A DNA stretch of 63,549 bases from Bacteroidales bacterium (GTDB lineage Bacteria > Bacteroidota > Bacteroidia > Bacteroidales > UBA932). The notes under the pieces are model-generated. The model was not told the origin of the DNA and ran no database searches. It saw only the letters and a list, made by a program, of their open reading frames with translations. Position numbers and translations under genes: made by a program. The stretch is from positions 1 through 63,549 of the forward strand of contig JAFYLU010000096.1 of NCBI GenBank assembly GCA_017550025.1, given 5' to 3'. This document shows, piece after piece, positions 42,970 to 51,792 of this stretch (within the stretch, counting starts at the first letter, position 1; every line of letters starts with the position of its first letter).

Positions 42970-43527
42970 TTATGCACCTTCAGCCTGACTTGCTGCAGCT
43001 GCAGCGACTTTTGGCATCTCACCGGAATATGTGCCAGGGAGGAACTTGTCGTTCAGCTCCTGCTTGAAGGTGAGTGTGCGTTTTCTCGCCTCGTTCGAGT
43101 CGGTGCGCTCGACAGAGAGGAACAGCGGGTTGCACTTGCTTCCGTAAGCTTCCACCTTTCCTTCTGCAGTACCGTCGCATTCCTTGACGAGGATAACGAC
43201 TCCCTTGTTCATGTATTTCTCGATGAAACCCTTGATTTCAGACGAGTTGCCCGGATGCGAGAATGCTACACCCTGCTTTACGCCTCGGGCGTCAGGATCA
43301 CCACCGTACTCTTCCGTCAGATTGATGGTCGAAGGTGTTCCATAGATGGTTACGGCTTCAGCTGATTCATTCAGCTCGAAGTTGCCTGTCATGTTCGGGT
43401 CTCCCAGGGTTCTGGTAGGCTCGGTTACGATATCTTCCACATCGATGATGACGATGTCAGAAGATTTAGGAGCGGGGCTGCCTGCCCCGTCTCCGTTCTT
43501 TGGAATACTGACTTTCTTGTATGCCAT
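42970..43527 (-). CDS. Virion structural protein (tail tube or decoration candidate)
   Basis: 185 residues with a low-complexity N-terminus (PKNGDGAGSPAPKSSD). A beta-rich core follows (GVKQGVAFSHPGNSSEIKGF, GVVILVKECDGTAEGKVEAY, SVERTDSNEARKRTLTFKQE), then an Ala-rich tail. Immediately follows the capsid gene, where abundant virion proteins are encoded. The central pattern fits a tail-tube fold better than a capsid cement protein, but the choice is uncertain. Confidence 0.6.
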   Translation of the reverse strand: MAYKKVSIPKNGDGAGSPAPKSSDIVIIDVEDIVTEPTRTLGDPNMTGNFELNESAEAVTIYGTPSTINLTEEYGGDPDARGVKQGVAFSHPGNSSEIKGFIEKYMNKGVVILVKECDGTAEGKVEAYGSKCNPLFLSVERTDSNEARKRTLTFKQELNDKFLPGTYSGEMPKVAAAAASQAEGA

Positions 43528-43546
43528 GATATTGTTCGGTTAATTG

Positions 43547-45082
43547 TTATGCACCTTCAGTCTCGTCTCCGGCTGCAGCCGCAGCGCCTCCGTTGACCCA
43601 TGCGTCACCAGCACCGTTGGCGTCAGTGATGACCATTTCCGACGGATTGTATCCTGCAGGTACTGATGCGTAGACCGCTTCTGCGATCTTGAATCCGACA
43701 GAAAGGGAGTACTCTCCGAAGATCTTCACGAGGTAGTCCTGCTTCTGGATGTCGTTGATGCATGAGCCTGCTCTGCTGTAGTCCACGAGGAGAGCGAAGT
43801 TCTCCTTCGGTGTGGCGAAGAGGATCGGAGATCCGTACATCGACTCCAGAGCGATGAGTGTGAACTTCGAGAATCTGATCTGGTTGCCGATCTCTGTGCC
43901 GGTATACTTGCCGTACACATCGAAGTCAGCCTTCTTGTATGCCTCGAGGACCTCGCGTGAGCAGTATACAGGAAGATTTCTTGCGAAGAGAGGTGAAATC
44001 GCCTTTGTGTACTTGTCCACATAGTCAAGAAGAGCCTGTCCGGAAAGCTCGAGAGCATTCTGCGCAGTCTTGTAGTAGTTGATTTTGCAGTCAGGATCTG
44101 ACATCCCGGCAACGAGAATAGTCTCATAACCGTCCATTGAATCTACTGCAGCAGATCCTTCGTCACCGGTCTTTACAGACTCCGCCTTCTTGAACTTACC
44201 CTTTGCGATCATCGAGAATGTGATGTCCTCGACAACCTTCGGAAGGATGTGCGTGTTGATGATGTAATGAACGAGTGGATGCTGTTCTGGTGACTTGCCC
44301 TGCTGGTACAGGAATACGAGCCAGCTGTCGATGATCTCCGTAGGATCGATCTCTACATTGATCTTGTGACGGCGGTAAGGGATGCGGATCGGAGTGAATT
44401 TTGTCGAGCCCTTCGGAGTCCACTTGTTGGTGAACTGCTGCGACACCTCTGACATGATGGATGCCGAAGCAATGTAATCGGTGCCCTTGGCCATGACCTG
44501 GGTCATATGCTTCGAGTCAGGGAAACCGTTATAAATGCGCTTGGTGAGGATGTCGAGCTTCACATCAGGCGGGACGGCCATGCTGAACTCTGCCTTGAGG
44601 TCGGTGATATCCACGCCTCCGGTGTTCATGAGGAACGCTTCCGGATTGCCGGAGCCCAAAGCTGCAGCAACTGCGGCGTTATGCTTCGCCGACATGTTGA
44701 TCTTGAATGCGGTCTTGCCGGTGTGCGGGTTGACCTTTACCTGAACCGGAGCAGGTTCTGCGGAGTCACAGAGTGTCTGGATGTCCTGACGGAGCTGTGC
44801 GATGATGGAGTCCTTCTCTGCCAGCTGGGCGTTCAGTTCGTGCGAGTGGTGGGCCACCGCGGCGTCGAAGAGCTCTCGGGCACTGGTGGCACCGCCTTCC
44901 TCATCTTCCAGCGAAACAGACTCGAGCTTGTTCAGGAAGCCTTCGCCGTAGTTTCTCTTGATGATATCCTTCTCTTCGTCTGTGAGGGATACCTTGCCAT
45001 CCTTGACAGTCAGTTCCGACTTGCCAAGAAGACGGGCCACAAGCTGGCCCATCTTGCTGTTTGTTAGAAATTTTGGATTCAT
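43547..45082 (-). CDS. Major capsid protein with N-terminal scaffold-like domain
   Basis: 511 residues. The first ~125 include a coiled coil (HSHELNAQLAEKDSIIAQLR) resembling an HK97 delta/scaffold domain. The capsid fold then follows (SMAVPPDVKLDILTKRIYNG, FTPIRIPYRRHKINVEIDPT, IISPLFARNLPVYCSREVLE-like strands) and ends in an Ala/Gly-rich tail. The upstream S49 protease would remove the scaffold part during maturation. HK97-like architecture is inferred from length and gene order. Confidence 0.85.
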   Translation of the reverse strand: MNPKFLTNSKMGQLVARLLGKSELTVKDGKVSLTDEEKDIIKRNYGEGFLNKLESVSLEDEEGGATSARELFDAAVAHHSHELNAQLAEKDSIIAQLRQDIQTLCDSAEPAPVQVKVNPHTGKTAFKINMSAKHNAAVAAALGSGNPEAFLMNTGGVDITDLKAEFSMAVPPDVKLDILTKRIYNGFPDSKHMTQVMAKGTDYIASASIMSEVSQQFTNKWTPKGSTKFTPIRIPYRRHKINVEIDPTEIIDSWLVFLYQQGKSPEQHPLVHYIINTHILPKVVEDITFSMIAKGKFKKAESVKTGDEGSAAVDSMDGYETILVAGMSDPDCKINYYKTAQNALELSGQALLDYVDKYTKAISPLFARNLPVYCSREVLEAYKKADFDVYGKYTGTEIGNQIRFSKFTLIALESMYGSPILFATPKENFALLVDYSRAGSCINDIQKQDYLVKIFGEYSLSVGFKIAEAVYASVPAGYNPSEMVITDANGAGDAWVNGGAAAAAGDETEGA

Positions 45083-45097
45083 AAAATAGGTATGATG

Positions 45098-45967
45098 TTA
45101 TTTGAATTCGGCCCTTATGAAAACATTCTCGATGCTGTCCTCGAGTGACATCTGCGCATCGGCCATGTTGAGATCCACGGCCTGCGGGGTGAAGAAGGTC
45201 GCACCTGTGAACACTCCTTCTGCCTCGGATTTGATGTTCGGTCTTGCAGTCTTGACCGCATTGTGGAACATCACGACAAGTTCCGACAGTTCTTCCTGGC
45301 AAAGCTTGTATTTCCCTTCGAGAGCTTCGCGATATGCCCTGTTCTTATCAGAGGATTGTGGAGCATATACGCTGATCACCTTGCGTCCGGTCTGCTTGTC
45401 TTCCCTGTCATCTATGAACGAAGCATATGCACCTATGCTTCCGACCTCTGACATGATATTGTCCATGAACACGGCGTCGCATTGGCTGGCAATCCAGTAT
45501 GCTGCAGATGCGCAGAAGTCACAGTGTGCCACGATTGGCTTGCCGAGTTTCTGCACATGACTGATTGCTGCTGTCATGCATGGGATGGCGTTGGATGCTC
45601 CTCCGGGGCTGTCGATGTCGAGGACAAAGCCGACGATGTCCTCACGGCCAGCAAGGGCCATTATTTCCTCGGCTACTTCCATGGTACCGACAGTGGAACA
45701 GCCCCAGTACTTGGTCAGCGGGCCATGCATGGGAATCACAGCCACCTTCTTTTTCTTGCCTGAAACGGCAGGATCCCCTGATGCCATGCTTCCGTCAGCC
45801 ATATAAAGGGCGGGGGAGTACTCGGTTGTCTGTACATCAGAAGTCATTCGTGAGAGGAAATCGAATGCGTGGGGCAGAAGAGATTCTGCATCAGCCAGCA
45901 GCCACCGTCCCCGGAGCAGGGACAGCGCCAGCTGGATATTGTTGTTGGTTCGTTCTCTGTTTGGCAT
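45098..45967 (-). CDS. S49 (SppA-type) prohead protease
   Basis: 289 residues. DIDSPGGASNAIP, the nucleophile Ser in HCDFCASAAYWIASQ, and the general-base Lys in PQSSDKNRAYREALEGK match the SppA/S49 family used as prohead protease. MSEVGSIGAYASF is also typical. It directly precedes the capsid gene, as in HK97-like phages, and should process the capsid N-terminus. It begins the head operon, with TACATTTG at 45984-45991. Confidence 0.9.
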   Translation of the reverse strand: MPNRERTNNNIQLALSLLRGRWLLADAESLLPHAFDFLSRMTSDVQTTEYSPALYMADGSMASGDPAVSGKKKKVAVIPMHGPLTKYWGCSTVGTMEVAEEIMALAGREDIVGFVLDIDSPGGASNAIPCMTAAISHVQKLGKPIVAHCDFCASAAYWIASQCDAVFMDNIMSEVGSIGAYASFIDDREDKQTGRKVISVYAPQSSDKNRAYREALEGKYKLCQEELSELVVMFHNAVKTARPNIKSEAEGVFTGATFFTPQAVDLNMADAQMSLEDSIENVFIRAEFK

Positions 45968-45983
45968 GTCGTCTTATTTATTA

Positions 45984-45991
45984 CAAATGTA
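45984..45991 (-). promoter_or_regulatory. Promoter of the head operon
   Basis: TACATTTG on the minus strand, 16 bp before the protease start. Confidence 0.6.
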
Positions 45992-46021
45992 CGGACGAGG
46001 GCACGCAGAGAAAAGGACAGC

Positions 46022-46342
46022 CTATCTGTCTGGCATCTGGTACTCACACGAGATACTTATGACATTGTTCTCTGTGAGCTTAAGCCTCACCGGGAGGTCT
46101 GCGGATCCGAAAGATCTGCGGTCTCCGTTGTCAAAGACGACCACAAGCGCAAGGTTGCGCTTCATGCCTGGCGTAGCATAAGGGGCATTGTATGACAGTT
46201 CGATTTTCTTGAGTCTCCCAGAATCCTCTGGTGTGGCCGTCTCCTTGTATCTGCCGGAGGCAGGAATCATGGGCGATTCGTAGTATTTGCCGGGATTATT
46301 GTCAAGGTCGCAATAGAATACCGTGCGGATGATCTTTATCAT
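46022..46342 (-). CDS. Phage protein, unknown
   Basis: 106 residues, beta-rich (KIIRTVFYCDLDNNPGKYYE, LKKIELSYNAPYATPGMKRN, LALVVVFDNGDRRSFGSADL). It overlaps the upstream gene by 4 bp, so it belongs to the unit driven from the TGTAGTT array rather than the head operon. No family recognised and no membrane or DNA-binding motif seen. Confidence 0.55.
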   Translation of the reverse strand: MIKIIRTVFYCDLDNNPGKYYESPMIPASGRYKETATPEDSGRLKKIELSYNAPYATPGMKRNLALVVVFDNGDRRSFGSADLPVRLKLTENNVISISCEYQMPDR

Positions 46343-46902
46343 ACCTGTATGTCGTTAAGTCCGGAAGTGTCGAGAGCTTCGTTGATGTAATATATCTTTC
46401 TCAACAGGATCCTCGAGATTTTCTCGCGCTTGCTCTGCTCCTTCCTGTAGATTCTCTTGTGAATGGCATCAGAAGGATCGCATTCGACCAGCCCCCTTGA
46501 CAGTATGAAGGCATCCACGATATCCTTCTTGGCGAACCCGAGTCCTTCTGCCTTGAGGTAATAGGAATTGAGGTCGATGTCGAAGCATGCCTTGAGGGCC
46601 ATGTTCAGACGCTGCATGTCTCCTGCAGAATACCATAGGAACTTGTCGGCCAGGGACTGTGTCGCATTGCTTCGTGGAAAGCGCAGCTGTATGACGTGCT
46701 CTCCCTCCGGAAGTGAGACAGGCAGACCTGACTCCCGGCAGTGACTGATCAGCAGCTGGCCGAACAGATGGGTGGATCTGACCATGCATGGGCCATCCTT
46801 TTCCTCCGGTGGAAACAGATATCTTATATAATCTGTAAGCAGCTCGTTTTCGACTTTGAAAAATACGGTCATTTTTACATTTTTTATATTTCTGATATGC
46901 AT
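46339..46902 (-). CDS. Protein encoded next to the TGTAGTT array (possible binder)
   Basis: 187 residues (start MHIRNIKNVK; Met11 is a possible alternative). Mixed helical and strand content, with a basic C-terminal helix region (DAIHKRIYRKEQSKREKISR, ILLRKIYYINEALD). It sits immediately downstream of a 209-bp array of 13 TGTAGTT sites. By position it could be the replication initiator or autorepressor that binds them. I recognise no Rep family, so this is inference. Confidence 0.58.
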   Translation of the reverse strand: MHIRNIKNVKMTVFFKVENELLTDYIRYLFPPEEKDGPCMVRSTHLFGQLLISHCRESGLPVSLPEGEHVIQLRFPRSNATQSLADKFLWYSAGDMQRLNMALKACFDIDLNSYYLKAEGLGFAKKDIVDAFILSRGLVECDPSDAIHKRIYRKEQSKREKISRILLRKIYYINEALDTSGLNDIQV

Positions 46903-46909
46903 TTTCCCG

Positions 46910-47118
46910 AACTACAAAACTACATTTTGTTATTTGGCTGATTATCAGACGAATCACTGAAACTACAGTGTAGTTTTGCATGTAGTTTTGTAGTTCACTC
47001 CCAGAATCATCCGGAAAAATGTAGTTCAATGTAGTTTTTATGAAGCACGAAACTACATCATAACTACACCTTAATTCATTGATTACTATTATTGTAGTTC
47101 ATTGTAGTTCGTGTAGTT
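46910..47118. repeat. 13-copy TGTAGTT iteron/operator array
   Basis: TGTAGTT or its complement AACTACA occurs at 46910, 46918, 46961, 46969, 46981, 46989, 47020, 47030, 47051, 47062, 47093, 47103 and 47112 (left ends). Neighbouring copies are mostly 8-12 bp or 20-31 bp apart, about one or a few helical turns. The array lies between a -7 box (TAACTTTG, 47153-47160) and the 46902 start codon, beside an AT-rich segment. Replication origin and operator are both possible. Confidence 0.85.
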
Positions 47119-47375
47119 GTGGTTTTTGCGTTTCCAGCGGAGAAAACACCCACAAAGTTAGTCATTTTATCTCAATAAACAATCAAAGTAAGCAATAATA
47201 ACACATTGAAATACAAATGAATAACCATAAGAAATACTTATATGATGCTTGTTTTGCTTACAATTTTTCCGAATTCACCGCGAGGACCCTCCTTCCTATA
47301 TCTCTAAACCCCTTATGATAGGGGGTTGCAGGGGGATTCCGATGATTCTTGCTTTCATTTTTATACATAAAAGGT
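47119..47375. other. AT-rich intergenic segment beside the array
   Basis: Contains the -7 box TAACTTTG (47153-47160, minus) and an A/T-rich stretch (47161-47270). Inverted octamers GTAAGCAA (47188-47195) and TTGCTTAC (47254-47261) are present, then a GGGGGTTGCAGGGGG-type patch. No coding frame is convincing. Consistent with an origin unwinding region. Confidence 0.5.
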
Positions 47376-47434
47376 GTCAGAGGCCCCATCCGGAGCCTCT
47401 GACCTATCAAAAAAAAGCAGCCCCGGAGGGCTGC
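47376..47434 (-). terminator. Tandem hairpins after HicAB-2
   Basis: GCAGCCC-...-GGGCTGC (47417-47434), followed on the minus strand by a run of nine Ts (47408-47416), is a good terminator. Beyond it GTCAGAGGC...GCCTCTGAC (47376-47403) forms a second 9-bp stem. Confidence 0.8.
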
Positions 47435-47470
47435 TCTGTCTGCCGCACGAAGTACTGCTGAATTGCGTTA

Positions 47471-47875
47471 TCAAGCAAATGTCACGGCAGATAATTCCTC
47501 GCTGAATTTGCGTATGCTTTCCTCGATCTTTTGTTTTGTCTTCGGAGATGGGTTGCGGTAGCCGCTGATGTAGTGGCCGAGCTGCTTCTGGTTGATGCCG
47601 GTGATCTTCTCAAGACCGGCAAGAGAGAACGCATAGGCGTAGTACTGCAGGAACGACGCCACATCGTACTGGAAAAGGAATTCAACTTCCTCGAATGCTT
47701 TCCCTTCAGCCGCGTAGTACTTTTTCATATCCTCATATCCGGCTTCGAACATCTTGCGCGCTTCTTCCACAGTCTTGCCGGTTCCTGTGACAAGATATGT
47801 GATATCCTCGGCATCCATGTAGATGCTGAAAGTGCCATCTGACGCTCTTTCTATTACTGCTTTGACCTGTCTCAT
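47471..47875 (-). CDS. hicB: HicB-type antitoxin (pair 2)
   Basis: 134 residues. HicB fold (AVIERASDGTFSIYMDAEDI, GTGKTVEEARKMFEAGYEDM), then a helix-turn-helix (LAGLEKITGINQKQLGHYIS). Lies 31 bp after hicA-2 and is followed by a strong terminator. It differs markedly in sequence from the antitoxin at 36222, so the prophage carries two independent HicAB pairs. Confidence 0.84.
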   Translation of the reverse strand: MRQVKAVIERASDGTFSIYMDAEDITYLVTGTGKTVEEARKMFEAGYEDMKKYYAAEGKAFEEVEFLFQYDVASFLQYYAYAFSLAGLEKITGINQKQLGHYISGYRNPSPKTKQKIEESIRKFSEELSAVTFA

Positions 47876-47906
47876 AATTATTCTATTTGGTTTTAAAGCA
47901 GGGGGA

Positions 47907-48092
47907 TTAAATCCCCGCTGCTCGTTTGATTGCTTTCAGTGTTCCTGTGGCAACTTCCTGCTTTCCGTGATTACTCATCTGGAATACCATTCCTGTTTTC
48001 GGACTGTACCATAGGGGATGGCCTTGCTGTTGTCGCCCGGTGTCGTAGCATCCTGCTTTCTTCACCAATCTTTCTAATTCGTTGTACTTCAT
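47907..48092 (-). CDS. hicA: HicA-type mRNA interferase toxin (pair 2)
   Basis: 61 residues. His25 in QQGHPLWYSP and the signature SNHGKQEVATGTLKAIKRAA match HicA. Only about half its residues match the first HicA. The promoter is TATCTTTG at 48118-48125. Both hicA promoters continue as TTTGTAGTG, which suggests a shared start-site or operator element. Confidence 0.86.
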   Translation of the reverse strand: MKYNELERLVKKAGCYDTGRQQQGHPLWYSPKTGMVFQMSNHGKQEVATGTLKAIKRAAGI

Positions 48093-48117
48093 AAGACATT
48101 TGTTTAATAACGCACTA

Positions 48118-48125
48118 CAAAGATA
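48118..48125 (-). promoter_or_regulatory. Promoter of HicAB-2
   Basis: TATCTTTG on the minus strand, 26 bp before hicA. It is followed by TAGTG as in HicAB-1. Confidence 0.6.
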
Positions 48126-48207
48126 GTAATTTTGCTAACAAATACAAAGGATTGAGAAGAAAAGTTAGAAAAATAACTATCAAAATATATACCGGTTGCC
48201 ATGCGGG

Positions 48208-48555
48208 TTATCTCTTGCCTCTCAAAGACCTCTCCCGTCTGCGTGGCGCCAGCGAGTCGCACCAGCGCTCCCATTCCTCGATATCCCGTGGATTGCGATG
48301 GAGCACCTGCGCTCGGTCATGGAATGTGACGCTTATGGCTCCCTCGCTGACGAGGATACAGAGGAGCCCTACTGCAAAAGGACGATGCTTTTCCGAGAAT
48401 CCGTCAAGATATCGTATCTTCTCCATGACAGGGAATCCCTCGATCCAGTCGATGAAGTTCTGGCGGTTCCTGTCGATATGGACGGCATATTTCTCTCTGA
48501 AAGCCTTCACATCGGCCTCCGACCTCAATAGATGTTGTCTGTAGTCCTCCATCAA
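48208..48555 (-). CDS. Small protein coupled to the primase gene
   Basis: 115 residues, helical, with many charged and aromatic residues (SEADVKAFREKYAVHIDRNR, DWIEGFPVMEKIRYLDGFSE) and a very basic end (PRRRERSLRGKR). Its start overlaps the primase-helicase stop by ATGA, so it is co-translated. Function unknown; a replication accessory role is suggested by coupling. Last gene of the replication unit. Confidence 0.58.
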   Translation of the reverse strand: MMEDYRQHLLRSEADVKAFREKYAVHIDRNRQNFIDWIEGFPVMEKIRYLDGFSEKHRPFAVGLLCILVSEGAISVTFHDRAQVLHRNPRDIEEWERWCDSLAPRRRERSLRGKR

Positions 48556-51500
48556 TCCGGAAGGTCATCATCAAATATTCCCGGTGCTGCAGGGGTTGCA
48601 GGGGATTCGGCCGACTGTTCCTCGTCCTTGAATCCTCGTGCCACATCGATGTCTATGCCGTAAGCCTCGCGCACTGCATCATAGTCGAAGACCATGGCCG
48701 TGGTCACCTTCGATTTGCCGCACTCGGAATCTTCCGCCATGTAACCCGACACATTCTCGATCATGCGGAAACGCATGGACTTGGCCGTGCCGAGGAATTC
48801 AGGTGAATGGGTGAGATAGTATTTCAGCGTGTCGCGCGGGATGGTCTTGCTGTCCGTAGCCTTTCCCTCTGCTGCATAGAGATGGGCCAGACGAGGGAAG
48901 TTGATGCATAGATATCGCTTGCCATGGATGAATTCCATCGGGTGCTTCGACTCCAGGATAGCCACCGGCTTGTCGAAGTATTTGATGTGGTAGTCCACCT
49001 TCATCCATGCCCTGTTCGATGACACCATCACCTCGACGGTTTCCCAGAATCCGGACAGCTCATTGCTCTGGCGGGTCTTCAGGTTCTGTTCCACGCACAT
49101 GGAAGCCATTATCTCAAGCACCTGGCCGTAGTCGAAAGGGAAGTCCACCTTGTCGGCCACAGCCTTGTATGCTCCCAGGACGCAAGCCCAGTTGCGAAGG
49201 GTTCTGTCCTCTACATCATACTGTCTTGTTCTCTCGTTAAGGTCGGAGACCGCATCGTCCCATGCCTCGCGGAAGTTCTTGCGGAAGATGGGTCGCAGGG
49301 CCAGAAGCTGCTCTGTCAGATGGGTCAGTCCACGGCCCTCGATGATGCGCAGGATATCGAAGTCCGCTTTCTCCTGCGTAGTGAATGTAGTCTTGTAGAA
49401 AGTGAGGAAGAGGACTCGGCTGAAAATGGCGATATCGGCCGTCGGCATCTCCTGTCCGGAGATCACGACTCCACAGTCCACGGCCGTAACCTCGCGCTTC
49501 TTGTCCTCGAGGTTCATCCTGGATCTTCCTGTACCGTCCCACAGGCCCTTGATGAACTCCCTTCTCTCACGGTCGAGGTCGTTCTTGTACTCGTCCAGAT
49601 GGACGATCGCGTTGGAAACCTCGGCCACGGCCTCCGCGAGTGCAGCCTTGGTCGAGTTGCTCAAGTTCGGAGCCTTGTTGTTGGTTATGAAGAAGGCCAT
49701 CAGCGACTGTCCGAGGGCTGACTTTCCCGTTCCTTTTGGTCCGAACAGATTCAGGATAGGGAATGACACGGTCACATTCGTGACGATATCCTTGAACAGG
49801 GAAGCCACGAGGAAACAGAGCCCCACCTTGGCATTGTCACCGAAGACCTTCACAAGTCTCTGCGCATGCTCGCGCATGGTGACATCGTTCGCATGGATCC
49901 TGACGAAGCGTCTCTGCAGCTGATACCCTCCCGGATTGTCCATGGTGTCAATGCCTCGTCCCGGGATGTAGAACTTCTGTCCTCTGATCTCCACAACTCC
50001 GTACTTGTTGGCCTCGACGAATGTGTCTCCGTCAAGACCTCCGTTGCCCCATGCGTAGAAGCCCCACTTCTTCTGCCAGCCCAGCTGCTTGATTTCGTCG
50101 GCCGAAGGGGTTCCGTCATACAGATATTTCTTCAGGACCTTCAGCTCTGCATTACTGGCGTCCCATACGAAGTTGCCGGCGCTCTCCACGCGTACATTAA
50201 AGTCGGTGAAGCTGACCAACTCCGACTGCTTGAACTTTATCACGGCCTCCTCTCCGGATTCGTTCACGATATGGTATATTCGTCTCGCCTCCTTCTCATC
50301 GCGGATATGCAGGATAGGCTTCATGATGAAATTGCTCCAACATTTATCCTTGCTGTTGCCGCCGGCTCCGTAATAGCAGTTGTTCTTGGTGTAGAAGCCG
50401 TATTTGCTGAGCATCTTGTCAGCAGCCTCATCCTTCGATGCCTCGCGGACCTTCGCGTTCTTGGCCTTGTGAAACTCGGAGTTCCAGATCTTTCTCGTTC
50501 CCTTGTACTTTCCGGCCAGCTGCTCTATGTATATCTGCGCGGTGTTGTCGTCATTCACACATGCTATCAGCTCGCAGATATCAGTGATTGCTGCTGAAAG
50601 ATCCTGTCCGGCCTTGCCTTCAAGCTTCCTTGCAGCCACCCAGGGAATGTAGTCGTAGGTGTATGATGCAAGGCATTCGTCGAATTCGTGAGAATGCATG
50701 AGGAAATATTCGTCCGGATCCTTCCCTTCCGGAAGTTCCATGACCCTGACGCTGAATCCTTCCTCGGTAAGGGCCTTGCCATGATCTACCGTTGCCTTGA
50801 CTCCGGAATCGTCACTGTCTCCGATGAGGATGACTCTCTTTATTCTCGCCGCCTTGAGCTTGCCTGTCTGCTCCGTGGTCAGCGCGGTACCCATAGGGGC
50901 CACGGCATTGGACTGGCCTATCTGATGAAGACGCAGCACATCAGGATTGCCCTCGCAAAGGATAACCGTCTCTGTAGCCCTGATCTTGCTCTGTGCCTGG
51001 TAATATCCGAAAAGAATTTCCTTCTTCTTGAATATTTCTGTCTCCGAGGTGTTCAGGTACTTGGCGACCTTTCTTTCTGGATCTCCTTCCCCGATGAATC
51101 TTCCTGTGAAGCCGAGGATCAGTCCCGTGCGGCTGAATATAGGGAATATCAGCCTCTGGCCGAATGCGTCATAGTACCTTCCTGTTTCTTCGTCACGCTT
51201 GATGACTCCCGCATCGAGCAGGAGCTTGTCATCCTTCCAGCCCAATTCGTGGAAATGTTTCAGCAGGGAACCCCTGCCTGGTGCATATCCGACGCGGAAG
51301 GTCTCCACCATCTCCTCGTTCCATCCTCTCTTCTTGATGTATTCCTGGGCTGCAGGAGCCTCAAGGTTCCTGATGAAGAACTCTGAAGCAATCTTGTTTA
51401 CCTGACAGAGACGGTCGTGCCTGAAGCGCGCTTCGCGTTCCTCGGCCGTAGGTTCCTCCTTCTCGAATTCGATGCCGTTCCTCGATGCAAGATATTCGAT

Positions 51501-51746
51501 TGCCTCGATGTAGGTCATGTTCCTGAACTCCATGATGAAGGTAATGACATTACCGCCTTTCTTGCAGCCGAAGCAGTGGTAAAGGCCATTTCCGGGATTT
51601 ATGGAAAAGCTCGGAGTCTTCTCGTTGTGGAATGGGCAGCAGCACTGGTATCTGCTGCCGGCCCTTTTGAGCTCCAGTCCCTCGGACTGGAGTACGGACA
51701 CAATGTCCAGCTCAAGGATTTGAGCTATTATTCGCTGTGGTATCAT
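48552..51746 (-). CDS. Phage primase-helicase
   Basis: 1064 residues. The N-terminal CHC2 zinc finger has Cys37, His40, Cys58 and Cys61 (CCPFHNEKTPSF, YHCFGCKKGG). A DnaG-type catalytic core follows (RLIFPIFSRTGLILGFTGRF) with TOPRIM (VILCEGNPDVLRLHQ, RVILIGDSDDSGVKA). The C-terminal AAA/helicase-like ATPase has Walker A GPKGTGKSALGQ and Walker B IVHLDEYKND. It primes and unwinds phage DNA. Promoter TATATTTG and leader C lie upstream of the small gene preceding it. A run of ten Gs lies 24 bp before its start. Confidence 0.88.
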   Translation of the reverse strand: MIPQRIIAQILELDIVSVLQSEGLELKRAGSRYQCCCPFHNEKTPSFSINPGNGLYHCFGCKKGGNVITFIMEFRNMTYIEAIEYLASRNGIEFEKEEPTAEEREARFRHDRLCQVNKIASEFFIRNLEAPAAQEYIKKRGWNEEMVETFRVGYAPGRGSLLKHFHELGWKDDKLLLDAGVIKRDEETGRYYDAFGQRLIFPIFSRTGLILGFTGRFIGEGDPERKVAKYLNTSETEIFKKKEILFGYYQAQSKIRATETVILCEGNPDVLRLHQIGQSNAVAPMGTALTTEQTGKLKAARIKRVILIGDSDDSGVKATVDHGKALTEEGFSVRVMELPEGKDPDEYFLMHSHEFDECLASYTYDYIPWVAARKLEGKAGQDLSAAITDICELIACVNDDNTAQIYIEQLAGKYKGTRKIWNSEFHKAKNAKVREASKDEAADKMLSKYGFYTKNNCYYGAGGNSKDKCWSNFIMKPILHIRDEKEARRIYHIVNESGEEAVIKFKQSELVSFTDFNVRVESAGNFVWDASNAELKVLKKYLYDGTPSADEIKQLGWQKKWGFYAWGNGGLDGDTFVEANKYGVVEIRGQKFYIPGRGIDTMDNPGGYQLQRRFVRIHANDVTMREHAQRLVKVFGDNAKVGLCFLVASLFKDIVTNVTVSFPILNLFGPKGTGKSALGQSLMAFFITNNKAPNLSNSTKAALAEAVAEVSNAIVHLDEYKNDLDRERREFIKGLWDGTGRSRMNLEDKKREVTAVDCGVVISGQEMPTADIAIFSRVLFLTFYKTTFTTQEKADFDILRIIEGRGLTHLTEQLLALRPIFRKNFREAWDDAVSDLNERTRQYDVEDRTLRNWACVLGAYKAVADKVDFPFDYGQVLEIMASMCVEQNLKTRQSNELSGFWETVEVMVSSNRAWMKVDYHIKYFDKPVAILESKHPMEFIHGKRYLCINFPRLAHLYAAEGKATDSKTIPRDTLKYYLTHSPEFLGTAKSMRFRMIENVSGYMAEDSECGKSKVTTAMVFDYDAVREAYGIDIDVARGFKDEEQSAESPATPAAPGIFDDDLPD

Positions 51747-51769
51747 AGGATATCGGATTGTGAGGGCTG

Positions 51770-51779
51770 CCCCCCCCCC
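51770..51779 (-). other. G10 homopolymer tract before the primase start
   Basis: Ten consecutive Cs on the plus strand (Gs in the mRNA), 24 bp upstream of the primase start codon in the 46-bp gap after the small gene. Such a tract is prone to slippage or sequencing error. Confidence 0.7.
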
Positions 51780-51792
51780 GATGGATAGTCGG

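Noticed and set aside
46910-47118. CRISPR array
   Set aside because: The repeats are 7 bp, in both orientations and irregularly spaced; no spacers of constant length and no cas genes.
49866-50597. 243-residue plus-strand frame
   Set aside because: Lies entirely opposite the primase-helicase.
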